A stretch of DNA of 64,000 bases from Neurospora crassa OR74A (Eukaryota; Ascomycota; Sordariomycetes; Sordariales; Sordariaceae): the NCBI RefSeq assembly GCF_000182925.2, contig NW_011929459.1, positions 1 through 64,000 on the forward strand, in the 5' to 3' direction. How positions within the stretch are numbered: position 1 is the stretch's first letter; each line of letters starts with the position of its first letter. Of this stretch, positions 51,586-63,746 are shown piece by piece. Below the pieces are notes generated by a model. It was given only the letters and a program-made list of their open reading frames with translations, was not told where the DNA came from and made no database searches. Made by a program: the position numbers and the translations under genes.

Positions 51586-54500
51586 TTAACCTCGGATTAA
51601 GTAGGAATACCCACTAAATTTAAATATATTAATAAGCAGAGGAAAAGAAACTAATAAGGATTGCCCTAATAATAGCGAATAAAATAATAATAATTCAAAT
51701 TTAAAATCTAACTTTAATTTAAATTATAATTTATAGAGGAAGCTTTTAGTAAAGCACCTTCTAAATCCCTTAGAACGGAGCACTATAGAAGGTAAGAACC
51801 CCGTATAGTCGGATACTAATTTAATATAAAACTCCTTCGACGAATCGAATAATTTAAAAATATTATTTAAAATAGGAGGTAAATTTCTTCTAAAGTTAAA
51901 TACCGGCTAGAAACTAATAATATACAAGTAGAATAATTGAAAGATAAAAAGCACTTTAAAAAGAGAGTTAAATAGTACGTAAAATTATTAAAAGGGAAGC
52001 ATTTATAATTAAACTTATACTATTCCAATTATCTAATATTCTTACTAATATACTCAGGATAATTTAAACTAATATCGGTTTTAACGAGGGAATAAAAGTC
52101 TAAGGAACGTAACTCCTCCAGGAATATTATAGCCCCGGGTATAATACCCTCGCCGGGACCGAGGTTCGCGTATCTGTAAGGATGCTAGCGTAATAGTTAT
52201 TAACAACCCATTTTAAAATACGGATTAAAGAATTAAGGTTTTACGCAAGTATTTGGGTATAAAACCCGTACGCATAATAAAAGTAAATATAAGTAAGAGC
52301 TTCGGCGTATTATTAACCGATCTTAATATATTCGGATAGATTTGAGTAAAAGCGTTAAACTTTGGACCTAAAAGATAGTAAACTATACTTAAATAGAGTA
52401 AAATTAGAAGAAACTCTAGTAGAGGCTCATAGCAGTTCTAACGTATAAATTAATTATTAAATTTAAATATAGGGGCGAAAGATTAATCGAACTATCTAAT
52501 AGCTAGTTACCGCCGAAGTTTCCCTTAGGATAGTAGTATTATTCTTTAATTTTATAAAGTAAAGCGAATAATTAGGGACTCGGGGGCGCTTTTTAGCCTT
52601 TATCTATTCTCAAACTTTAAATATATAAGAAGCCCTTATTATTTAATTGAATATAGGTATTCGAATATACTAATACTAGTAGGCTATTTTTAGTAAATAG
52701 AATTAGTAATACGGAATAAACCGAACGCAGGGTTAAAATACTAGAGTAGACACTTATTAAATATTATAAAAGGCGTTAATATATTTTAATAGTAGGATAG
52801 TGGCTATAGAAGTCGGAATTCGCTAAAAACTATATAACAACTTACCTACCGAATATACTAGCCTTAAAAATAAATAGCGCTCAAACGTCCTACTTATACC
52901 CCGCCTTTAGGGTAGAAATAATACCCTAAAGAATAAGCGGCCGTAAAGGTTAATAACGAAGCTTAGGGCGTAAACCCGGGTCGAACGGCCTCTAGTACAA
53001 ATCTTAATAGTAATAATAAATACTTTAATAAGAATTTGAAGGACTAAAGTAGGGAAAGGTTCTATATAAATAGCAGTTGGATATAAATTAGTTAATCCTA
53101 AACTATAGGGAAGTTCCGTTTTAAAGGGGCACTTGTACCCCGTATAGTAAAAGGGAAGTCGGTTAATATTTTAGTACTTAAATATAGGTTTTATATAGTA
53201 ACGCAATTGAACGCGGAGACAACAGCGGAGGCCCCGGGCAGAATTCTCTTTTCTTCTTAATAGTTTATTACCCTAAAAATAGTTTATTTAAAGATAGGGT
53301 TTAATAGCCGGAAGAGCCCGACACTTCTATTAGGTCCGGTACACTCTCAATATCCCTTAAAAATCCGCAGAAGGGAATAATTTTTATATTAGGTCGTACT
53401 TATAACTATAGTAAGTCTTTAAAGTAAATAGCTTCTAATTAATAGAATAATATAAATAAAGGAAGTCGGTAAAATAAATCTATAATTTCGGGAAAAGGAT
53501 TAACTCTAAAGGTTAAGTATATTAGGCTTTAAATAGACGCCTTAGGAGTAGATTACTATTAACTAGGCAATTAGCCGGCGGTTTTTAATATCCGGGTATA
53601 AAAGCCTTTAATAGACTTCGGTTGTCCGGTATACGTTTAATAATTAATTTAGAACTAATATAGATAGGGGGAATTTAATTATCTAATTAAAATATAGTAT
53701 TATAATAATTAGAAAGTAGTATTAATACAATATAATTTTTATTTAATATTTTAAATATTAAAGTAAAGAAATTCAATTAAGCGTAGGTAAATGGTAAGAG
53801 TAACTATAATTCTTTTAAAGTAGTTAAATACTTTATTATTTAATTAATAATACATATAAATAGATTAACGAGATTCCTATTATCCCTATCTACTATCTAG
53901 CGAAACTATAGTTAAGGGAATAGGTTTAGTAGAATTAATAGGGAAAGAAGACCCTATTAAATTTAATTTTAATTTAATATTATAAAAAGATATAGGAGGT
54001 ATAGAATAAGTAAGAGCTTCGGCGCTAGTAAAATACTACTACTCCTATTGTTTTTTTACTTATTTAATTAAGTAGGGTTAGATTTTTGTCTAACTTCTAG
54101 TTTTAAAGTCCTTTATAAACTAACCCAGATTAAAGATATTATTAGGTAGGGAGTTTAACTAGGGCGGTACATCTATTAAACTATAATGTAAATATCCTAA
54201 GGGGGGCTTATAGAGAATAGAAATCTCTAGTAGAATAAAAGGGTAAAAGTCCCTTTAATTTTAATTTTTAATGTGAATATAAATTATAAAAGTATAGCTT
54301 ATTAATCCTTTAATCCCTCGAAATTTAAAATTAGAAGTACTAGAAAAGTTACTATAGGGATAATTAGTTTATAGCGGCTAAGTGTTTATAGCGACGTTGC
54401 TTTTTAATTTTTTAATATTGGTTCTTCCTATTATATTGAAGTAGAATTTAATAAACGTTAAATTATTTACCTACTAATAAGGAACGTAAATTAGGTTTAG

Positions 54501-54921
54501 ACTATTGTAAAATAGGTTAATTTTACCCTATTAATAATTTTATTATAATAGTAATTGAATTTAGTACGAGAGGAACTACTTATTTAGATAATTGGTTTTT
54601 ATAGTTATTTGACCGGGTAGTACTACGATATTACTATTTATTAGATAATAGTTGAACGCTTTTAAATTAGAATTTATATTAGAATGCGATAATACTTCTA
54701 GTATATTATAAATATATAAGAATAGGCTCCGGCCTTGTATTTTAGCAAGCGATTCTTCTATTAGCTTTAAAGTAGCTAGCGGTAATTTGCGTATTATAAT
54801 TTTAATATACGTTGGATTAAATCCTTTATAAATAATTTAAATATACGAAAGGGTCCTATAAATAGTAGAATAGTTTTATTATTATAATCTACTAAGGGTA
54901 AGCCCTCCTTCGCTTAGATTT
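51586..54921 (+). rRNA. LSU (28S) rRNA copy, unit 6, degenerate
   Basis: 3336 nt, starting TTAACCTCGGATTAAGTAGG. The sarcin-ricin loop reads AGTACGAGAGGAACTAC near 54563, intact in its core but changed at its end. A well-kept stretch CCCTCGCCGGGACCGAGG lies near 52147. Confidence 0.95.
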
Positions 54922-55874
54922 CCTAATAGAAGGGTCCGTTTAATAAGCGGGTATTTATTGGGGGGTCCTTCCGAAATTTAATTACTAAAGCCTAAGAGGG
55001 TAAAAGTACCTTGCCGGAAGGAAAGTATAGGGTAAGTAAGGATAGGAAGGGAATTTGGTTAAATTTAATATTTCCCGAATTTAAATAATATTACTTTAGG
55101 GGCGCGGGCAGGCTGGATATAAGGGGTTTACTATATTAATAGCCAGCCTATAGAAAGTTCGGTAGCTATATATAGTATATATTTAGGGAAGTGTCGACTG
55201 GTATAGTATATATAGATACAGCCGGGCCGGGCCTTTATAAGTTTTAGTAGTTGCGGTAGGTAGGGTAGGTAAAAGCGACCGACCGAACGGCGGCGGGGTA
55301 AAAGCGACCGGGTAAGCGAGTAATTTTTAAGTAAGTTTACAATTTTAAATAAGTGAATATATTTACAACCGGGTTAGGTGCGGCGCCGGGTAAGTAAGTA
55401 CATTTAAATTATATAAAATAGCGTAGAGAAGAGAGGGTAAGTAAGTACGTCCGGGCGGATTAAGTATATAGGGTAGGTAGGCGCGTTTAGGTATAGAATT
55501 TTTATATAGATAGTAACTATATTAGGAAGGTAAGGGCGAAGGCCTATATAGGGTAGGCAAGAAGGATCGAAAGGCTTAAGGGGGCTAAAGGGTTGCTTTC
55601 TAACTCCTATTAAGAGGGGCTTATTAAAGGAAAGGGTAGAGTAGTAGTAGGAAAGGGTAGGTAAATAAAGAAGTTACGTAATTAAATAAAGGTATTTATA
55701 GTTTTTTTATTAAAAAATATAGTAGGGTAAGTAGGAAAAAGTTATATAGGATTATATTTTTATATAAAATAAAGGTATAAAGGGGGAGGCTATTTTTTTA
55801 ATTTCTAGGTAGGCGAGGCGGTAGGTAGGCTATTTAGGTTAGGAATAGTTTAATTTTTAGGGGGGGAGCGAAAA

Positions 55875-56224
55875 TTTCTTTCTTCTTTTTCTTTTCCTTT
55901 TTTATTTATTTATTTTTTTTCTTTCTTCTTTTTCTCCTCCCTCTTTCTTCTTCCTACTTTTATCCTCTTTATTATTCTTCCTCCTCCCTTTCCTTTCCTC
56001 TCCGTTTTCCTTCGTTTTGGTCCTTTTTTTCTTTTTTCTTCCTTTTTCTTTTTTCTTTTTAATTTTTAACCTCTTTTTAAAGCTTTCCTCTCTTAATATT
56101 TCTTTCCTTATACTTCTAAACCCCCCTCCGTTCCTTTCTTTTATATTATATCTATATAAGGATAAAAAAGTAATATGATTAATATATAAATAAAATAAAG
56201 AAGGTTCTTATTCTTCTTTTCTTT

Positions 56225-56272
<48 letters not shown>

Positions 56273-56399
56273 TATATTTTTCTTACTTTCCTTCTACCTT
56301 TTTACTTTTATAATATCTTACCCCCTTAATAAGCTTCTTCCTTTCTTTTTCTTTTTATTCTTCTTTTCGTCTTCTTATTCTACTTCTAAATTTTTATTA
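55875..56399 (+). repeat. Polypyrimidine region with 44-T run, IGS6
   Basis: C/T-rich tract with a T run at 56226-56269. Confidence 0.9.
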
Positions 56400-56980
56400 A
56401 GTAAGGGCGTTTATAAAGTAAATAAATACTTTTAGAGTAGTAGGAGCCGAATTATAATAAAGGTAGAGGTTTTTTTTATAAATATAGGAAGAAGAAGGTA
56501 TTTGGAGGCGATTAAATCGATCAACTAGAACCTATACGGTTTTAAATAAATTATTAGGGAAGGGCAAGTAAATAATTGATAGTAGGAAAGAAGAAAAAGA
56601 AGAAAAAAAGAAAAAAAAAAAAGAAATTTTAAAAGTAGTAGAAGAAGAAGGGTAATAGAATTTAGAGGGTATAAATAGTTAGTAGAATAGGTAGGGTATT
56701 AGGTAGCTTTAGTTGTATAGGTAGGGAGGATATATTAAAGTTAGTATATTAATAAAGAAGGTTAAATTAATAAATATAAAAAGAAAAAGATAAGAGTAAT
56801 ATAAATATTTTTAATATAGTTATAAAATATTATAAATTATATTAGGGAAGATAAAAAGTAATTAGCTTTTTACTTAGTAGAAACGTAATTTAAGTGGACG
56901 CTATAGGGTAAGTATATTTATTTTATATAAGAAAGGCGCGGTTGAGGTTAAAAAGGTAGAAGAGGGAAAAGTAGTAAAGG

Positions 56981-57289
56981 GTAGTACTTACTGAGTGTAG
57001 GGTAGGTAAGAACAACCGGGTAGGTAAGGAAGGCGCAATCGACCTTTGGAAGCCGAAGTTTTAAAAAGGAAAATTGCAAATAGGTAGTATTTATTAAGTA
57101 TAGGGTAGGTAAGAATTATAAAATAAATACAACGGGTTTATATAAGAAAAGTAAGATTAAAGTTAAAAAGAAAAAAGTAGTAGGCGGGTAGTACCTATTA
57201 AGTGTAGGGTAGGTAGGAATAACTAGGTAAGTAAAGAAGGTATAATTAATTTAATAAGGAAGGTATAGTTTTTATAAATTTGGAGCAAG
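56981..57289 (+). repeat. Three 103-104 bp direct subrepeats, IGS6
   Basis: First copy GTAGTACTTACTGAGTGTAG, then GGTAGGTAAGAACAACCGGG. Confidence 0.65.
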
Positions 57290-57435
57290 ATTTTTAAGAA
57301 GGTGCGACCTAATTAGGTAGTTAGGTAATTGTAAATTGATTTTTAAAATTTCTTATATTAAAGAATTTCGTAGGAGTTGAAAAGTTGTAGCTTAAACTAT
57401 CGGGCTATACTATCCTTAAATTCGAAGTTAAAGGG

Positions 57436-57443
57436 TATATAAG
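57436..57443 (+). promoter_or_regulatory. Candidate Pol I core-promoter motif TATATAAG, unit 7
   Basis: 680 bp before the 18S, followed by AAGGAGCGGCGGAAAGTAAT. Confidence 0.3.
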
Positions 57444-58115
57444 AAGGAGCGGCGGAAAGTAATAGGAAAGAGCGAATAATAAAATTATTTAGTCGTTCCT
57501 ACCTCTAGTTCCTTCTTATAGGTATAAATAAGGATGTATAGGGTTTACTCTATTTAAAAGCCTTCTATAGGAGGGCTATTTTAGCCTATAATTTAAGTAC
57601 CTTCCTATAATAATTTATAAAAGAAATTAAATTCTAATTTATAAAGCGTTATTATTATATAACTCCTTATAATTTATTAGGGAATTAATATTAATAGTAC
57701 GAACTACTTTAGTACTATTTTAGTAAGGGTTCTACCTTTATTAGGCGGTATTTAAAAAGATCCTATAGGTGCTAGGGAGTACCCTATAAGTACTAAAGGG
57801 TAGGTTCTATAGATAATTAGCTGTTAATTAAATTTATTTATAAGTTGCTAAGGGTATTAGTTAATTGGGGAAGCTTTTAGGTAGAACCTTCTATATTAGG
57901 CCTCTTTTTGGGGCGTATAAGCGGTATATAAGAGGCGTTCTACGCTCTCTTATCCTCTTACTAATTATATTCTAGGGAATTTAGAAGGGGAAAGTAAATA
58001 TATATTTTGAAGTAAGTTTGGCCTTACTATACGAATTTCAGACCGCCTACTTTCGTAACTTTATAAACTCTTCTATTCGTTTATAAATAATTAGCCTTTT
58101 TAAGCGTACGATAGT

Positions 58116-59911
58116 TATTTAATTGATTTTGTTAGTAATTATATATTTATTTTAAAGATTAAACTATGTATGTTTAAATTTAAGTAATTAAATTACAAAA
58201 TTGCGAATAACTTATTAAATTAATTATAATTTATTTAATAGTACCTTATTATATAAATAACTATAGTAATTCTAGAGCTAATATATGCTAAAAACCCCGA
58301 CTTCGGAAGGGGTGTATTTATTAAATTAAAAACCAATGCCCTTCGGGGCTAATTAGTAATTTATAATAACTTTTCGAATTGTATAACTTTGCGCTGGCGA
58401 TAGTTTATTCAAATTTCTACCCTATTAATTTTTAATAGTTAGATTTTAATTAATTATAGTAACAATGGGTAACGGAGGGTTAGGGCTCGACCCCGGAGAA
58501 GGAGTTTGAGAAACGGCTATTATATTTAAGGAAAGTAGTAGGCGCGTAAATTACCTAATCCTAATATAGAGAGGTAGTAATAATAAATATTAATATAAGG
58601 CTCTTTTAGGTTTTATAATTAGAATAAATATAATTTAAATCCTTTAATAAGGAATAATTGGAGGGTAAGTTTAGTGCTAGTAACTACAGTAATTCTAATT
58701 CCAATAGTATATATTAAAGTTATTAAAGTTAAAAAATTTGTAATTAAACCTTAGGTTCGGCCTATTAGTCTGCTTTACCGCGTATATTAACTAGGTTGGG
58801 CCTTTTTTCCTAGAGAACTATATGCCCTTTATTAGGTATATTGGGGAATTAGGATTTTTATTATAAATAAATTAAATCGTTTAAAGAAGGTTTATATTCG
58901 AATATATTAGTATAGAATAATAGAATAGGATATATAGTTTTATTTTATTAATTTCTAGGACCGCTATAATAATTAATAGGGATAGTCGGGGGTATTAGTA
59001 TTTAATTATTAGAAGTGAAATTCTTAGATTTATTAAAGATTAATTATTACGAAAGTATTTACTAAGGATGTTTTTATTAATTAGGAATGAAAGTTAGGGG
59101 ATTAAAAATAATTAGATACTATTATAATTTTAATTATAAATTATACTAATTAAAGATCGGACGGTATTATTTTTTAACCCGTTTAGCACCTTATAATAAA
59201 TTAAAATATTTAGGCTCTTAGAGGAGTATAGTCGTAAGGTTAAAATTTAAAGAAATTAACGGAAGGGTACTACTAGGGGTAGAGTTTGTAGTTTAATTTA
59301 ATTTAATATAGGGAAATTTATTAGGTTTAAATATAATGAGGATTAATAGATTGAGAGCTCTTTCTTAATTTTGTAGGTAGTAGTATATAGTTATTCTTAA
59401 TTAGTAGAGTAATTTATTTATTTAATTATAATAATAAACGAGACTTTAATTTACTAAATAGCTTATATTACTTTAGTAGTATATTAGTTTTTTAGAGGGA
59501 CTATTGGTTTAAGCTAATAGAAGTTTAAAGTAATAATAGGTCTATAATGCCTTTAGATATTCTAAGCCGTATGCGCGTTATATTAATATAATTAGTGAGT
59601 ACTCCCTTAGCCGGAAGGTCCGGGTAATTTTATTAAATTATATTATATTAGGGATAGAGTATTATAATTATTATTCTTTAATAAGGAATCTTTAATAAAT
59701 ATAAATTATTAGTTTACGTTAATTATATTCTTACCCTTTATATATACCGCCCGTCGCTACTACCGATTGAATAGTTTAGTGAGGCTTCCGGATTGGCTTA
59801 GGGAGGTCGGTAACGATTATTTAGGGCCGGAAAGCTATTTAAACTCAGTTATTTAAAGGAAGTAAAAGTTATAATAAAATCTCCGTTAGTAAATTAGCGG
59901 AGGGATTATTA
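58116..59911 (+). rRNA. 18S rRNA copy, unit 7, degenerate
   Basis: 1796 nt, starting TATTTAATTGATTTTGTTAG. The 530 loop reads AGTAACTACAGTAA near 58677. The decoding block reads ATATATACCGCCCGTCGC near 59740: its second half is intact but GTACACA is lost. Confidence 0.95.
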
Positions 59912-60102
59912 TAGAGTTGTAAAATTCCTATAAATTATTACGAATTTTACTTATATAGTTACTTCGGTGCTAGCGGTCCGGAAAGGCCTTCGGGCCCTCC
60001 CGGATCTTTAGGTTTCCTACTTACGGGAGGCTGCCTATTGGAATACCGAAACTAAACTTTTAATATTTTATATCTCTCTAAGTAAATTTTTAAATAAATT
60101 AA
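59912..60102 (+). other. ITS1, unit 7
   Basis: 191 bp; the best preserved core, GGTCCGGAAAGGCCTTCGGG near 59974. Confidence 0.9.
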
Positions 60103-60259
60103 AACTTTTAATAATAGATTTCTTAGTTCTAGTATTAATAAAGAACGTAGTAAAATATAATAAGTAATATAAATTATAGAATTTAGTAAATTATTGAATC
60201 TTTAAACGTATATTATGTTCGTTAATATTCTGGCGAATATATTTATTTGAGCGTTATTT
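60103..60259 (+). rRNA. 5.8S rRNA copy, unit 7, degenerate
   Basis: 157 nt, starting AACTTTTAATAATAGATTTC and ending GAGCGTTATTT; both types of change are mixed. Confidence 0.93.
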
Positions 60260-60410
60260 TAATTATTAAGCTTTGTTTGCATTGGAGATCCGCGGCTGTC
60301 CGTAGTCCTTTAAAATTAATAGCGGGCTCGCTAGTTATACCGAATATAGTAATTTTATATTACTATAGTTGTATAGCGGGTTTTTACTATAAAACCCCCT
60401 ATTTCTAAAA
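60260..60410 (+). other. ITS2, unit 7
   Basis: 151 bp; keeps GGAGATCCGCGGCTGTCCG near 60285 and AGCGGGCTCGCTAG near 60320. Confidence 0.9.
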
Positions 60411-63400
60411 TTAACCTCGGATTAGGTAGGAATACCTGCTAAATTTAAATATATTAATAAGTAGAGGAAAAGAAATTAATAGGGATTGCCCTAATAATGG
60501 CGAGTAAAGTGGTAATAATTTAAATTTAAAATTTAGCTTCGGTCCGAATTGTAATTTATAGAGGAAACTTTTAGTGAGGCACCTTCTAAATCCCTTAGAA
60601 TAGAGCGCTATAGAAGGTAAGAACCTTGTATAGTCGGATGCTAATTTAATATAAAGTTCCTTTAACGAATTGAATAATTTAGGAATATTATTTAAAATAG
60701 GAGGTAAATTTCTTTTAAAGTTAAATACCGGTTAGAGACTAATAGTATATAAATAGAGTAATTAAAAAATAAAAAGTATTTTGAAAAGAGGGTTAAATAG
60801 TATATAAAATTATTAAAAGGGAAGTGTTTGTAATTAGACTTATATTATTCCAATTATCCGGTATTTTTACCGGTATATTTGGGACGGTTTAGGCTAATAT
60901 TAATTTTAGTAGGGGGATAAAGGTCCGGAGAATATAGCTCCTCCGGGAGTATTATAGCCCTAGGCGTAATGCCTTTGTTGGGACCGAGGTTCGTGTATTT
61001 GTAAGGATGCTAGTATAATAGTTATTAATAACCTATTTTAAAATACGGATTAAGGAGTTAAGGTTTTACGCGAGTATTTAAGTATAAAACTTATATATAT
61101 AATAAAAATAAATATAGGTAAAAGTTTCAATATATTATTAACCAATTTTAATATATTCGGATAGATTTAAGTAAGAGCGTTAAACTTTGGACTTAAAAGA
61201 TAGTAAATTATACTTAAATAGGGTGAAGCTAGAGGAAATTCTAATAGAAGCTTGTAGCGGTTTTAATGTATAAATCGATTGTTAAATTTAAATATAGGAG
61301 CGAAAGATTAATCGAACTATTTAATAGTTAATTACCGCCGAAATTTCCCTTAAAATAGTAGTATTATTCTTTAGTTTTATAAGGTAAAGCGAATAATTAG
61401 GGATTTGGGGGCGCTTTTTAACTTTTATTTATTTTTAAATTTTAAATATATAAGAAGCCCTTATTATTTAATTAAATATGGGTATTCGAATGTATTAATA
61501 TTAGTAGGCTATTTTTGGTAAATAGAATTAATAATATAAAATAAACCGAACGTAGGGTTAAGGTACTAGAGTAGACGTTTATTAAATACTATAAAAGGCG
61601 TTAATATATTTTAATAGTAGGATGGTAACTATAGAAGTTGGAATTTACTAAGGATTGTATAATAATTTACTTATTAAATATACTAGCTTTAAAAATAGAT
61701 AGCGCTTAAGCGTTCTACCTATACTCTATTTTTAGGGTAGAAATAATACTTTAAGAAGTAGGCGGCCGTAGAGGTTAGTAATAAAGCCTAGGGCGTAAAT
61801 TCGGATTAAACGGCCTTTAATATAGATTTTAATAATAATAATAAATATTTTAATAAGAATTTAAAGGACCGAAGTAGGGAAAAGTTCTATATAAATAGCA
61901 GTTGGATATAGGTTAATCGATTTTAAACTATAGGGAAGTTCCGTTTTAAAGGGGTATTTGTACCTTATATAGCGAAAGGGAAGTTGGTTAATATTCTAGT
62001 ACCTAAATGTAGGTTTTGCACAGTAATGTAATTGAATACGGAGATAACGGCGGGGGCCCTAAGTAAAATTCTCTTTTTTTTTTAATAGTCTATTATTTTA
62101 AAAATAATTTATTTGGAAATAGGGTTTAATAGCCGGAAGAGCCCGATATTTCTATCGGGTCCGGTACGCTTTCGATATCCCTTAAAAATCTATAGGAGGG
62201 AATAATTCTTACGCTAAGTCGTATTTATAACTATAGTAGGTCTCTAAGGTAAATAGCCTCTAATTGATAGAATAATATAGATAAGGGAAGTCGGTAAAAT
62301 AGATCTATAATTTTAAGAAAAGGATTAGTTCTAAGGGTTAGGTATATCGGGCTTTAGGTAAATGCCCTAGGAGTAGATCGCTACTAATTGGGCAACTAGC
62401 CGGTAGCTTTTAGCATCCGGGTATAGAAGCCTTTAATAAACTTCGGTTGTCCGGCGTACGTTTAATAACTAATTTAGAATTGGTACGGATAAGGGGAATT
62501 TAATTATTTAATTAAAATATAGTATTATAATAGCTAAAAAGTAGTATTAATATAATGTAATTTTTACTTAGTATTCTAAATATTAAAGTGAAGAAATTCA
62601 ATTAAGTGTAGGTAAACGGCGGGAGTAATTATAATTCTCTTAAAGTAGTTAAATACTTTATTATTTAATTAGTAATATATATAAATAGATTAATAAAATT
62701 CCTACTATCCCTATTTATTATTTAATAAAACTATAGTTAAGGGAATAGGTTTAATAGAATTAGTAGAGAAAGAAGACCCTATTAAATTTAATTTTAATTT
62801 AATATTATAAAAAGATATAGGAGGTATAGAATAGGTAAAAACTTTAGTGCTAGTAAAATACTACTACTCCTATTATTTTTTTACTTATTTAATTAAGCGG
62901 GGCTAAATTTTCATCCAACTTCTAATTTTAAGGTCCTTCGCAGGCCGACCCGGATTAAAGATATTATTAGGTAGGGAGTTTAGTTGGGGCGGTATATTTA
63001 TTAAACTATAACGCAAGTATCCTAAGGAGGGCTTATAGAAAATAGAAATCTCTAATAGAATAAAAGGGTAAAAGTCCCCTTAATTTTAATTTTTAATATA
63101 AATATAAATTATAAAAGTATAGCCTATTAATCCTTTAATCCCTCGAAATTTAAAGCTAGAAGTACTAAAAAAGTTACTACAAGGATAATTAGCTTATAGC
63201 GGCTAAATATTTATAGCAATATTGCTTTTTAATTTTTTAATATCAGCTCTTCCTATTATACTAAAATAGAATTCAGTAAGCGTTAGATTATTTACCTACT
63301 AATAGGGAATATAAATTAGGTTTAGACTATTATAAGATAGGTTAGTTTTACCCTACTAATAACCTTATTACAATAGTAATTAAATTTAGTACGAAAGGAA

Positions 63401-63746
63401 CCGCTTATTTAGATAATTAGTTTTTATAATTGTTCGACCGGGTAGTATTACAATATTACTATTTATTAGATAATAACTAAACGCTTTTAAATTAGAATTT
63501 ATATTAGAATACAATAATACTTCTAATATATTATAAATATATAAAAATAGGCTCCGGCCTCGTATTTTAGTAAGCGATTCCTCTATTGGCCTTAAAGTAG
63601 CTAGTGGTAATTTGCGTATTATAATTTTAATATATATTAAATTAAATCCTTTATAGATAATTTAAATATACGAAAGGGTCCTATAAATAGTAGAATAGCT
63701 TTATTATTACAATCTGCTAAGAATAAACCCTCCTTCGCTTAAATTT
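60411..63746 (+). rRNA. LSU (28S) rRNA copy, unit 7, degenerate
   Basis: 3336 nt, starting TTAACCTCGGATTAGGTAGG. The sarcin-ricin loop reads AGTACGAAAGGAACCGC near 63388, one base from intact. Confidence 0.95.

Larger units (their letters stand above)
54922..58115 (+). other. Intergenic spacer IGS6, including 5' external transcribed spacer
   Basis: 3194 bp with the standard order of parts. GACCGACCGAACGGCGGCGG near 55277 remains GC-rich. The Phe-rich frame at 56223-56435 is a poly(T) product. Confidence 0.85.
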
